This document shows positions 49,501 through 57,260 of a DNA stretch of 64,000 bases, in pieces. Source of the stretch: Streptococcus infantis SPAR10 (GTDB lineage Bacteria; Bacillota; Bacilli; Lactobacillales; Streptococcaceae); contig NZ_ALCH01000004.1 in the NCBI RefSeq assembly GCF_000279535.1, positions 69,501 through 133,500 on the forward strand, read 5' to 3'. The notes under the pieces were generated by a model. It was not told the origin of the DNA. It was given only the letters and a program-made list of their open reading frames with translations, and made no database searches. Positions within the stretch are counted from its first letter, which is position 1. Every line of letters starts with the position of its first letter. The position numbers were made by a program, and so were the translations under genes.

Positions 49501-49734
49501 ATGGATAATATTATTGACGTATCTATTCCTGTTGCGGAAGTGGTGGATAAACATCCAGAAGTTTTAGATATTTTGGTTGAGCTTGGTTTTAAACCTCTTG
49601 CAAATCCCTTGATGCGTAATACTGTAGGGCGAAAAGTTTCGCTCAAACAAGGTTCCAAGCTTGAAGGGACTCCTATGGATAAGATTGTGCGTACGCTTGA
49701 AGCAAATGGTTACGAAGTGATCGGGTTAGACTAA
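49501..49734 (+). CDS. DUF1858-domain protein
   Basis: 77 residues from the ATG with GGAGGTTGTG directly upstream; an in-frame ATG 12 bp earlier overlies that ribosome site. The pattern IPVAEVVDKHPEVLDILVELGF followed by short helices is the DUF1858 fold. It overlaps the DUF438 gene (TAATG), and the two are often linked, which suggests they act together, perhaps with a small-molecule or redox partner. Function unknown. Confidence 0.85.
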   Translation: MDNIIDVSIPVAEVVDKHPEVLDILVELGFKPLANPLMRNTVGRKVSLKQGSKLEGTPMDKIVRTLEANGYEVIGLD

Positions 49735-51068
49735 TGACAGATGAACGTATTCATATCCTGCGGGATATTTTATTAGAATTGCATAATGGAGCCTCTCCAG
49801 AGTCCGTTCAGGAACGCTTTGATACGACCTTTACTGGTGTATCAGCTATCGAGATTTCTCTTATGGAGCATGAGTTGATGAACTCTGACTCAGGCGTTAC
49901 CTTTGAAGATGTCATGGAGCTATGTGATGTGCATGCTAATCTCTTTAAAAATGCTGTTAAAGGCGTAGAAGTTGAGGATACCGAGCATCCTGGTCACCCT
50001 GTGCGTGTCTTTAAGGATGAAAATTTAGCCCTCCGAGCTGCTTTGATTCGGGTCCGTAGATTGCTCTCGACTTATGAATCTGTGGACGATGAGGAGATGC
50101 TGGTAGAAATGCGCAAAGGCTTGGTACGTCAGATGGGGCTTGTTGGTCAATTTGATATCCACTACCAGCGCAAGGAAGAGCTCTTCTTTCCTATCATGGA
50201 ACGTTATGGCCATGATTCACCTCCCAAAGTCATGTGGGGAGTGGATGATCAGATTAGGGATCTCTTTCAAACAGCCTTAGTAGCAACTAAGTCGCTCCCA
50301 GAAGTGACAATTTCCGCTGTAAAGGAAGTTTTTGAAGCTTTTGCGACAGAGTTTGAAAGTATGATTTTTAAGGAGGAATCAATCCTTCTCATGATTCTGC
50401 TTGAATCCTTTACCCAGGATGACTGGATTCAGATTGCTGAGGAAAGTGATGCCTATGGATATGCTATTATCCGTCCGTCTGAGAAATGGGTTCCTGAACG
50501 TCAAAGTTTTGTTGAGGAAAAAAGTGTAGAAGAACCAACTCAGCCAGAAACTGTAGATGGACAAGTTCAGCAAGTGATCGATACACCAGAAGGTCAGTTT
50601 ACTATCACCTTTACACCAAAGGAAAAGGAAACGGTGCTAGATCGCAATAGCCAGCAGGCTTTTGGCAATGGCTATCTCTCAGTTGAACAGGCGAATCTTA
50701 TCCTTAATCATTTGCCGATGGAGATTACCTTTGTTAATAAGGATGATATTTTCCAGTATTATAATGACAATACTCCAGCGGATGAAATGATTTTCAAGCG
50801 GACACCGTCTCAAGTTGGACGTAATGTCGAACTATGTCATCCACCAAAATATTTGGAGAAGGTCAAAGCCATTATGCAAGGTCTTCGTGAAGGGAAAAAA
50901 GACAAGTACGAGATGTGGTTCAAGTCAGAATCACGTGGAAAGTTTGTCCATGTCACCTACGCTGCAGTACATGATGAAAACGGGGAATTTCAAGGTGTGT
51001 TGGAGTATGTTCAGGACATCCAACCCTACCGTGAGATTGATACAGACTTTTTCCGTGGATTAGAATAA
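49734..51068 (+). CDS. DUF438 protein with hemerythrin-like and PAS domains
   Basis: 444 residues. Order: DUF438 (about 1-85), hemerythrin-like HHE helical region (about 90-240; Glu- and His-rich helices such as FDIHYQRKEELFFPIMERYGHDSPP), an acidic linker, then a PAS domain (about 300-440; MEITFVNKDDIFQYYN and GRNVELCHPPKYLEKV). Such proteins are candidate di-iron or heme sensors for oxygen, NO or redox, in the cytoplasm. No output domain is attached. Coupled to the DUF1858 gene by overlap. Confidence 0.85.
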   Translation: MTDERIHILRDILLELHNGASPESVQERFDTTFTGVSAIEISLMEHELMNSDSGVTFEDVMELCDVHANLFKNAVKGVEVEDTEHPGHPVRVFKDENLALRAALIRVRRLLSTYESVDDEEMLVEMRKGLVRQMGLVGQFDIHYQRKEELFFPIMERYGHDSPPKVMWGVDDQIRDLFQTALVATKSLPEVTISAVKEVFEAFATEFESMIFKEESILLMILLESFTQDDWIQIAEESDAYGYAIIRPSEKWVPERQSFVEEKSVEEPTQPETVDGQVQQVIDTPEGQFTITFTPKEKETVLDRNSQQAFGNGYLSVEQANLILNHLPMEITFVNKDDIFQYYNDNTPADEMIFKRTPSQVGRNVELCHPPKYLEKVKAIMQGLREGKKDKYEMWFKSESRGKFVHVTYAAVHDENGEFQGVLEYVQDIQPYREIDTDFFRGLE

Positions 51069-51077
51069 GGAGAAAAA

Positions 51078-51332
51078 ATGAGTTACGAGCAAGAATTTAT
51101 GAAGGAATTTGAAGCCTGGGTTAATACCCAGATTATGATCAATGATATGGCTCTTAAGGAAAGTCAAAAGGTTTATGAAGAAGATCAAGATGAGCGCGCT
51201 AAAGATGCCATGATTCGCTACGAGAGTCGCTTGGATGCCTACCAGTTCTTACTAGGTAAATTTGAAAACTTCAAGGCAGGCAAGGGATTCCATGATTTAC
51301 CAGAAGGTTTGTTTGGTGAGAGAAATTATTAA
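51078..51332 (+). CDS. DUF1912-family small protein
   Basis: 84 residues, acidic, all helical (SYEQEFMKEFEAWVNTQIMIN). It matches the streptococcal DUF1912 family in length and start as I recall. It follows the DUF438 gene by 9 bp with AAGGAG before the ATG, so it is in the same operon. Function unknown. Confidence 0.8.
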   Translation: MSYEQEFMKEFEAWVNTQIMINDMALKESQKVYEEDQDERAKDAMIRYESRLDAYQFLLGKFENFKAGKGFHDLPEGLFGERNY

Positions 51333-51350
51333 TTTTTAGAAATTAGAAAG

Positions 51351-51525
51351 GAGGCTGGGACAAAAGTCCTAGCCTCTCAATTGTCTTTGGATTGTCGAGC
51401 AAGACGCAGTGGTTGAGTGGGCTCTACTACGCTGATTTCATCAGCTTTTACAGCCCTACTCAACTGTGCGGAGGTGGGACAACGAAATCGAATTCTATCG
51501 AATTACCGATTTCTGTCCCACTCTC
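51351..51525. repeat. 175-bp structured intergenic repeat, copy 2
   Basis: The same element and orientation as 3789-3963, of identical length with 8 mismatches by my count. The left hairpin (GAGGCTGGGAC/GTCCTAGCCTC) has one mismatch fewer here than in copy 1. It ends in TGTCCCACTCTC followed by TTTTT. It sits between the DUF1912 gene and the next transcription unit and can serve as its terminator. Confidence 0.87.
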
Positions 51526-51532
51526 TTTTTCA

Positions 51533-51561
51533 TTGTTCCTTGAGCCTTTTTGTGTTACAAT
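51533..51561 (+). promoter_or_regulatory. Promoter predicted to give a leaderless transcript
   Basis: TTGTTC (51533-51538), 17-bp spacer and TACAAT (51556-51561) with an upstream TG. Transcription should begin about 51568, exactly at the ATG of the next gene; no ribosome site is present. Confidence 0.6.
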
Positions 51562-51567
51562 GTTAGC

Positions 51568-51858
51568 ATGAAAACGAAAAATATTATTAAAACAGGTTTA
51601 GTCGTGGCAGGGCTTGGAGCACTTGCCTTTGGTGCTAAGAAAGTAGCTGATGATCATAAACTCATGAAGACACAGGAAGAGTTAACGGATATTGTGCGTG
51701 ACTATTTCTCAGAAATGGGTGAGATTGGGACTCTCTATGTCCAAGTATACGAAAGTAGCCTAGAACGTCTTGTTGGTGGTGTCATTTTTGAAGATGGTCG
51801 TCACTATACCTTTGTCTATGAAGATGAAGATCTCATCTACGAGGAGGAAGTCTTATGA
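51568..51858 (+). CDS. DUF4651-like small membrane-anchored protein
   Basis: 96 residues. An N-terminal hydrophobic segment (IIKTGLVVAGLGALAFGA, about 4-21) precedes an acidic domain with YVQVYESSLERLVGGVIFEDGRHY-type beta strands. It resembles the streptococcal DUF4651 family. The start is the ATG at 51568; an upstream in-frame codon at 51550 falls inside the promoter. It overlaps the thioredoxin-like gene by 4 bp. Function unknown. Confidence 0.75.
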   Translation: MKTKNIIKTGLVVAGLGALAFGAKKVADDHKLMKTQEELTDIVRDYFSEMGEIGTLYVQVYESSLERLVGGVIFEDGRHYTFVYEDEDLIYEEEVL

Positions 51859-52172
51859 TTTCTCCTAATAGTTTAGAAGAATTAGCAAATCTAGTAGAGC
51901 AGGATGGCAAGAAGGTCTTCCTTTTTGTTGCGGATTGGTGTGGCGATTGCCGTTATATCTATCCTTCCTTGCCAGAGATTGAAGAGGCAAATCCAGAGTT
52001 CACTTTTATACGGGTAGACCGTGATGAGTACATGGAACTTGCTAAACTTTGGGATGTATACGGGATTCCAAGTCTTGTTGTTTTAGACAAGGACAAGGAA
52101 ATTGGACGTTTTGTCAATCGTGACCGTAAAACCAAGGGGCAAATCAATGACTTTTTAGCAAGTTTGAAATAG
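51855..52172 (+). CDS. Thioredoxin-family protein
   Basis: 105 residues with the thioredoxin fold: FVADWCGDCRYIYPSLPEI (active site Cys-Gly-Asp-Cys) and cis-Pro motif YGIPSLVVL. CGDC differs from the CGPC of housekeeping thioredoxin, so it may serve a particular substrate. Cytoplasmic, with no signal peptide. Translationally coupled to the upstream DUF4651-like gene, and followed 9 bp later by the YtpR gene. Confidence 0.9.
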   Translation: MISPNSLEELANLVEQDGKKVFLFVADWCGDCRYIYPSLPEIEEANPEFTFIRVDRDEYMELAKLWDVYGIPSLVVLDKDKEIGRFVNRDRKTKGQINDFLASLK

Positions 52173-52181
52173 GAGAAAAGA

Positions 52182-52808
52182 ATGATTTTTACATACAATA
52201 AAGAATATGTCGGCGATGTCCTTATGGTCATCGTGAAAAACAGTGGTGACGCCAAGCTAGATGCTGAGCGTAAAGGCAATATTGCCCGTGTTTTTCTAAA
52301 GGAAACTGGTGAAACTGTCGCTTGGAACATTTTTGAAGTTTCTAGCATGTTTGAGATCGCTGAGCGCGGGCAAGTCTTTTTAACTGACGACCAAGTAACT
52401 CGTTTGAACCAAGAATTGCAGGCTCAAGGGTTTACTGAAGAAATCATTAACGACAAGGAACCAAAATTTGTGGTTGGTGAGATTGTAGAAATGGTTGCAC
52501 ATCCAGATAGTGACCACTTGAATATCTGTCAAGTTGCTGTTGGGAATGACAAAACAGTACAAATCGTGGCAGGTGCTCCCAATGCACGTGTCGGTTTGAA
52601 AACCATTGTTGCTCTTCCTGGAGCCATGATGCCAAAAGGCAATCTCATTTTCCCAGGGGAACTTCGTGGGGAAAAGAGTTTTGGGATGATGTGTAGTCCT
52701 CGTGAACTTGCCTTGCCAAATGCTCCCCAAAAACGTGGTGTCATTGAATTATCAGAAGACCAAGTTGTAGGAACTCCATTCGATCCGGCTAAACACTGGA
52801 CAGCTTAA
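52182..52808 (+). CDS. ytpR: YtpR family tRNA-binding-domain protein
   Basis: 208 residues. The C-terminal half is an EMAPII/PheRS-beta-type OB-fold tRNA-binding domain (VVGEIVEMVAHPDSDHLNICQV, then GAPNARVGLKTIVALPGA and KSFGMMCSPRELAL); the N-terminal half is typical of YtpR. It may bind tRNA or related RNA; the cellular role is undefined. It follows the thioredoxin gene in the same operon with GGAGAAAAG before the ATG. Confidence 0.92.
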   Translation: MIFTYNKEYVGDVLMVIVKNSGDAKLDAERKGNIARVFLKETGETVAWNIFEVSSMFEIAERGQVFLTDDQVTRLNQELQAQGFTEEIINDKEPKFVVGEIVEMVAHPDSDHLNICQVAVGNDKTVQIVAGAPNARVGLKTIVALPGAMMPKGNLIFPGELRGEKSFGMMCSPRELALPNAPQKRGVIELSEDQVVGTPFDPAKHWTA

Positions 52809-52849
52809 TCACTAAAAGTGATTTATAATCTTTGCTTGAGGGAAATAAG

Positions 52850-53611
52850 ATGGCAAAAAATGTAGTGATTACAGGTGCAACATCAGGTATCGGTGAAGCT
52901 ATTGCGCGTGCTTATCTAGAAAAAGGTGAGAATATCGTTCTCACAGGTCGCCGAACAGAAAGACTCAAAGCTCTAAAAACAGAGTTCGCAGAAGCCTTTC
53001 CAAATCAAAAAATCTGGACCTTTTCGCTAGATGTAACAGACATGACAATGGTTAAAACGGTTTGTTCAGAAATTTTAGAAACTGTAGGTCAGATTGATAT
53101 TTTAGTCAATAATGCTGGACTGGCTCTCGGCTTAGCACCTTATCAGGAATATGAAGAGTTGGATATGTTGACCATGCTGGATACCAATGTCAAGGGCTTA
53201 ATGGCGGTTACGCGTTGCCTCTTACCTTCCATGGTAGCAGTTAATCAAGGCCATATCATCAATATGGGATCTACTGCAGGTATTTACGCCTATGCTGGTG
53301 CAGCAGTCTATTCAGCAACCAAGGCTGCAGTCAAAACCTTTTCAGATGGCTTAAGGATTGATACCATTGCCACAGATATCAAGGTGACCACTATTCAACC
53401 TGGAATTGTAGAGACGGATTTTTCTAAGGTACGTTTTCATGGAGATGAGGCACGGGCTGCGACTGTTTACCAGGGGCTTGAAGCCTTACAGGCACAAGAT
53501 ATCGCTGATGCAGTGGTTTATGTGACCAGTCAACCTCGTCGTGTGCAAATCACAGATATGACCATCATGGCTAATCAACAAGCAACTGGGTTTATGATTC
53601 ATCGAGATTAA
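52850..53611 (+). CDS. Short-chain dehydrogenase/reductase (YdfG-like)
   Basis: 253 residues from the ATG with GAGGG upstream. Classical SDR: TGATSGIGEAIA (NADP-type cofactor motif with GRRTERL), NNAGLALG, catalytic Ser in INMGSTAG and YSATK (Tyr-x-x-x-Lys). The length and sequence fit the NADP-dependent 3-hydroxy-acid dehydrogenase/YdfG group; the substrate is not determined. A small AATCACT/AGTGATT hairpin precedes it and a strong terminator follows. Confidence 0.92.
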   Translation: MAKNVVITGATSGIGEAIARAYLEKGENIVLTGRRTERLKALKTEFAEAFPNQKIWTFSLDVTDMTMVKTVCSEILETVGQIDILVNNAGLALGLAPYQEYEELDMLTMLDTNVKGLMAVTRCLLPSMVAVNQGHIINMGSTAGIYAYAGAAVYSATKAAVKTFSDGLRIDTIATDIKVTTIQPGIVETDFSKVRFHGDEARAATVYQGLEALQAQDIADAVVYVTSQPRRVQITDMTIMANQQATGFMIHRD

Positions 53612-53621
53612 TATTATTTTT

Positions 53622-53651
53622 AAAAAAGTTACAAATCTTGTAACTTTTTTT
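53622..53651 (+). terminator. Terminator after the SDR gene
   Basis: A perfect 13-bp stem AAAAAAGTTACAA/TTGTAACTTTTTT with an ATC loop. Its T-run also forms the T-rich part of the competence promoter that follows. Confidence 0.9.
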
Positions 53652-53658
53652 GATTTCC

Positions 53659-53666
53659 TTCGAATA
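53659..53666 (+). promoter_or_regulatory. Competence (ComX/sigma-X) cin-box for ssbB
   Basis: TTCGAATA differs by one base from the streptococcal late-competence box TACGAATA. It lies 20 bp before the ssbB start, which is the usual place. A T-rich stretch lies upstream. Confidence 0.75.
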
Positions 53667-53686
53667 GATAAGTAGGAGGATGAAAA

Positions 53687-54082
53687 ATGTATAATAAAGT
53701 GATTATGATTGGACGCTTGACGTCTACACCCGAATTGCACAAAACCAACAATGATAAGTCTGTAGCTCGTGCGACGATTGCTATTAACCGTCGTTTTAAG
53801 GACCAAAATGGGGAACGTGAAGCGGACTTCATCAATATTGTTGTCTGGGGGAAATTGGCTGAAACCTTGGCTAGCTACGCGACTAAAGGCAGTCTCATTT
53901 CTATCGATGGGGAACTTCGTACCCGTAAGTTCGAGAAGAATGGTCAGACCAACTACGTGACCGAAGTTCTTGCTACAGGATTTCAACTTTTGGAAAGTCG
54001 CGCCCAACGTGCTATGCGTGAAAATAATGCTGGTCAAGACTTAGCAGATCTGGTTTTGGAAGAGGAGGAACTTCCCTTCTAG
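53687..54082 (+). CDS. ssbB: Competence single-stranded DNA-binding protein SsbB
   Basis: 131 residues, an OB-fold SSB (YNKVIMIGRLTSTPELHKT, then NIVVWGKLAETLASYATKGS), ending in an acidic tail (DLVLEEEELPF). The short length and the cin-box upstream identify the competence-induced SsbB rather than housekeeping SsbA (about 156 residues). It protects incoming single-stranded DNA during transformation. In pneumococcus groES follows directly, as I recall; here the lev module intervenes. Confidence 0.95.
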   Translation: MYNKVIMIGRLTSTPELHKTNNDKSVARATIAINRRFKDQNGEREADFINIVVWGKLAETLASYATKGSLISIDGELRTRKFEKNGQTNYVTEVLATGFQLLESRAQRAMRENNAGQDLADLVLEEEELPF

Positions 54083-54094
54083 GATTGATTATAG

Positions 54095-54126
54095 AAAAAG
54101 CTGGTTCGTTTATAGACCAGCTTTTT
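54095..54126 (+). terminator. Terminator after ssbB
   Basis: An 11-bp stem AAAAAGCTGGT/ACCAGCTTTTT with a 10-nt loop and T-tract. Confidence 0.9.
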
Positions 54127-54181
54127 CTATTGTTTCTAGTTTTATTGTTCGGAAATTACTTCTTAAAATAGGTCAAATAAA

Positions 54182-54239
54182 TGTACTTGTACAATAAAAT
54201 CAAGCATTTTTTTGAAAAAGTAGTAGAATAAAGTATTAT
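54182..54239 (+). promoter_or_regulatory. Promoter region of the four-component sensing operon
   Basis: A palindrome TGTAC-TT-GTACA (54182-54193) lies just upstream of TTGAAA (54212-54217), a 16-bp spacer and TATTAT (54234-54239). The palindrome could be an operator; the regulator is unknown. Confidence 0.55.
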
Positions 54240-54270
54240 ATATTCAGAGTTTTCAGAAAAGGAATGAAAT

Positions 54271-55254
54271 TTGAAGGAAAATAAAGAGAAAAAAGAATTG
54301 TTGAAATGGCTGATAAAGCGTATATTACTGCTGATTCCAGTGGTCTGTATTCTCTTTTGGATTTTTGGCCGTTGTCAAACAAGTGGCATCAAGGATCAGA
54401 CTAAAATTGGTGTAACCTATATGACCATGAACAATGAGTTCTATAAAAGTATTCATTCGGAAATTAGTCGAATTTCCGATGAAAGAGGAGCTCTTGTTTG
54501 CGTCCGAGATCCAGAATTGGATGAAGAAAGGCAGAGCCAGCAGATTGATGATTTTTGTGCTCAAAAAGTTGATGTGATTGTGATCAATCCGGTCAAGGGG
54601 GATAGCCAGTCCATTTTAACTGCTCTTGAAAAAGCTAGAAAACAAGGAATTAAAATCATTGCAGTCGATACCCAATTGAAAAATTTTAAGCCCGATGCAA
54701 GTATTGTATCTGATAACTACCAAGCGGGAGTAATGATTGCTAAAGAGCTCATGAAACGTTCTTCTAGCGCTCGAGTCCTCCTTTTGGAGCATAAAGGGAC
54801 TGTCTCAGCAGATACGCGGATTCAGGGGTTTAAAGACACTATAGAGGGGCACAGTTCTTATCAGATTGTATCGGAACTAGAAACCAAGGGGCAAACGGAG
54901 ATCGCCATGCCGGCTGTCCAGAATTTTTTACAATCAGGGATTGAAATTGATACCTTGGTTGCCTTAAATGACCGCTCGGCTATAGGAGCTTTAGCTGCAA
55001 TTAAGGAGCAAGGAAATAGCCAGTCCATTGCAATTTATGGAATCGATGGCTCACCAGATATGAAATCCTTGTTGCACTCGACGGATGATGTAGTGGGAAC
55101 CGTTGCTCAATCTCCCTTGAAGATGGGAGACCGTGTTATGGAAGTTATCCAAGATATTTCTGAAGGGAAGAGCTATACCAAAGAGGTGATCATTCCAGTT
55201 GAAATGATGACAAAGGAAAACATTGATCAGTTTGATGTGAATGGGTGGCAGTAA
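54271..55254 (+). CDS. Membrane-anchored sugar-binding protein, LevQ-like
   Basis: 327 residues from a TTG start with AAAAGGAATGA upstream. It has one N-terminal transmembrane helix (about 14-30), then a type I periplasmic-binding fold like ribose/galactose-binding proteins (IGVTYMTMNNEFYKSI, DVIVINPVKGDSQ, YGIDGSPDM). No ABC permease or ATPase is nearby. Instead it precedes a kinase-regulator pair and another binding protein, as LevQ does in the S. mutans levQRST system. So it probably senses an external sugar and relays to the kinase. This role is inference. Confidence 0.82.
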   Translation: MKENKEKKELLKWLIKRILLLIPVVCILFWIFGRCQTSGIKDQTKIGVTYMTMNNEFYKSIHSEISRISDERGALVCVRDPELDEERQSQQIDDFCAQKVDVIVINPVKGDSQSILTALEKARKQGIKIIAVDTQLKNFKPDASIVSDNYQAGVMIAKELMKRSSSARVLLLEHKGTVSADTRIQGFKDTIEGHSSYQIVSELETKGQTEIAMPAVQNFLQSGIEIDTLVALNDRSAIGALAAIKEQGNSQSIAIYGIDGSPDMKSLLHSTDDVVGTVAQSPLKMGDRVMEVIQDISEGKSYTKEVIIPVEMMTKENIDQFDVNGWQ

Positions 55255-56570
55255 TGAGAAAGTTTAGAGGTGTTCGATACAGTTTGGCCATTCTTATGGT
55301 CGTGAATTTTATTGCTGTTATGCTCAACAGCATCATCTATCTTCAAGCAACCAACTATATCATTGCTCAACGCCAAGCCTCTCTATTATTGGAGCGCCTA
55401 GAGCGTATTCCTTTTGCTCCATCTACGACTTTTTGGTTGTCAGCAATCTTATTTGCTGGGATTGCCTTAATCTCAATGAGTCGTTATAGACCTCAAACAA
55501 GTCGATGGTCCATTTTTGATAAGAGGAATCTTCTAGAGATTCTCCTGATGTTACTGTTGATGTGGGTTCAGAACATAGCTTATAACGGGCTTATTCTCTT
55601 GGTTTTTGCAGATATCTTCTATGGCTCCAAAGAGTTGAATACCAAGAGAGATCGGAAGTATTGGTTTGCCTTTATCCTAGTGAGCTTCTTGATGCTCCTT
55701 GTAACCAATTCAGACGTCTTTTCGCTTTTCTTCCCAATTCCTTCTCTTGATACCTATATTCATTTTTATCCTGAATCTATCCGTATTTTGGCCTTTTTCT
55801 TAAAGAATTCCCTCTACGCCTTGAATATGGTACTCTTCATTATTTCACTTTTATTTTATATCATGAATGTCCTTGCGGAAAACCATGAAGTTGAACAAGA
55901 GCTGGCCATGGTGTCCAAGGTTAATACCGAGTTGAACAACTATATGGCCTTATCTGAGAAGATTGCAGAGGATCGGGAGCGCAAGCGGATTGCTCGGGAG
56001 ATTCACGATACCTTGGGACACGCGTTAACAGGGATTTCAGCAGGTTTAGATGCTGTCGGGGTCTTGATTGATATCAATCCAAGTCGTGCCAAAGAGCAGG
56101 TAAAAAACGTATCAGAAGTCGTCCGTGAAGGAATCCAGGATGTGAGAGGCTCTCTCAATCGCCTTCGTCCAGGAGCCCTTGAGGAGCGAACTCTCAAAGA
56201 TGCTTTAGAAAAGACAATCCGCGAGTACCAAATTCTTTCAAACTTGCAAGTTGATCTCAACTATGAATGGATCGATGTCGATATGGACGTCATGATTGAA
56301 GATACAATCTTTCGTGTGATACAAGAGTCTATGACTAATGCGGTTCGCCACGGTCATGCCAGCCACATGGACCTCCATTTTTTTGAGGACGAAGAAGATT
56401 ACATGATTGAGTTGCAGGATAATGGAGTTGGGTTTGAAACCTTGACCTATGGCTACGGACTCAAACAGATGATGGAGCGTATTTCAATTCTAGGAGGCCA
56501 GCTTCAATTTGAAAGTCGCGATGGATTTTTCACACGTGTTAGTTTACCAAAATATAAAGAAGGGAGATAA
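55254..56570 (+). CDS. Sensor histidine kinase of the four-component sugar system
   Basis: 438 residues from the ATG overlapping the upstream stop (TAATGA); a GTG at 55245 is the alternative. About five or six transmembrane segments fill the first 205 residues, with short external loops. The cytoplasmic part has the HisKA_3 phosphoacceptor motif REIHDTLGHALTG (His251) and a HATPase domain (NAVRHG, DNGVGF, GYGLKQMMERI), as in NarL-type kinases. Short outer loops suggest the signal comes from the neighbouring binding proteins. Corresponds to the lev sensor kinase of S. mutans. Confidence 0.9.
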   Translation: MRKFRGVRYSLAILMVVNFIAVMLNSIIYLQATNYIIAQRQASLLLERLERIPFAPSTTFWLSAILFAGIALISMSRYRPQTSRWSIFDKRNLLEILLMLLLMWVQNIAYNGLILLVFADIFYGSKELNTKRDRKYWFAFILVSFLMLLVTNSDVFSLFFPIPSLDTYIHFYPESIRILAFFLKNSLYALNMVLFIISLLFYIMNVLAENHEVEQELAMVSKVNTELNNYMALSEKIAEDRERKRIAREIHDTLGHALTGISAGLDAVGVLIDINPSRAKEQVKNVSEVVREGIQDVRGSLNRLRPGALEERTLKDALEKTIREYQILSNLQVDLNYEWIDVDMDVMIEDTIFRVIQESMTNAVRHGHASHMDLHFFEDEEDYMIELQDNGVGFETLTYGYGLKQMMERISILGGQLQFESRDGFFTRVSLPKYKEGR

Positions 56571-56573
56571 TAG

Positions 56574-57260
56574 ATGATGATAAAAGTAATGGTGGCGGAT
56601 GACCAGTCCTTGATTCGAGAATCTCTGAAAATTATTTTGTCGGCCTACTCAGATATTGAAGTGGTAGCCACAGTGGAAGATGGGAATCATGTCTTGTCTA
56701 GCATTCCACACTCGCATCCGGATTTAATCTTAATGGATATTCGGATGCCAGGCATGGATGGGGTTTTGGCTACAAAAGAAGTAAAAGAGCACTATCCGGA
56801 TATCAAAATTATTATTTTAACAACCTTTGACGATGATGAATTTATCTATAGTGCGCTCAAGTATGGTGCTTCAGGGTATCTCTTAAAAGGAGCCTCGACA
56901 GAGGAGCTTTATGAAGCTATTAAGGTGGTGCATCAGGGAGGAGCAATGATCAACCCTGATATCGCAAGCAAGGTCTTTCAAATTTTCTCGCAAATGGCCA
57001 AATCAAATTTCTCTATTGCTGTGGATGAGGATAACGTTAAGGATTTGAGCACGACGGAATGGCGCATTATCCAAGAGATTGGCTATGGTGAGTCAAATAA
57101 AGAGATTGCGGCTAAACTCTTTTTATCAGAAGGAACTGTTCGTAATTACTTATCAACGATTTTGTCGAAATTAAACCTAAGAGATCGAACGCAATTAGCG
57201 ATTTGGTCAGTCCAAACAGGAGTGACCCGACGTGATTTTTCAAAAGGAAATACGGAATGA
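56574..57260 (+). CDS. NarL/LuxR-type response regulator of the four-component system
   Basis: 228 residues. Receiver domain with acidic pocket (VADDQ), phosphorylated Asp55 in ILMDIRMPGMDG, and Lys in YLLKGAS; C-terminal LuxR helix-turn-helix (SNKEIAAKLFLSEGTVRNYLSTILSKL) split as two helices near 178-205. Starts 3 nt after the kinase. It likely activates the levDEFG-type PTS promoter at 58.6 kb; a dyad at 58607-58633 is a candidate binding site. Confidence 0.92.
   Translation: MMIKVMVADDQSLIRESLKIILSAYSDIEVVATVEDGNHVLSSIPHSHPDLILMDIRMPGMDGVLATKEVKEHYPDIKIIILTTFDDDEFIYSALKYGASGYLLKGASTEELYEAIKVVHQGGAMINPDIASKVFQIFSQMAKSNFSIAVDEDNVKDLSTTEWRIIQEIGYGESNKEIAAKLFLSEGTVRNYLSTILSKLNLRDRTQLAIWSVQTGVTRRDFSKGNTE

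Noticed and set aside
54271..55254. LacI-type regulator for the 54.3-kb gene
   Set aside because: The ligand-binding fold is related, but the protein has a membrane anchor and no helix-turn-helix.
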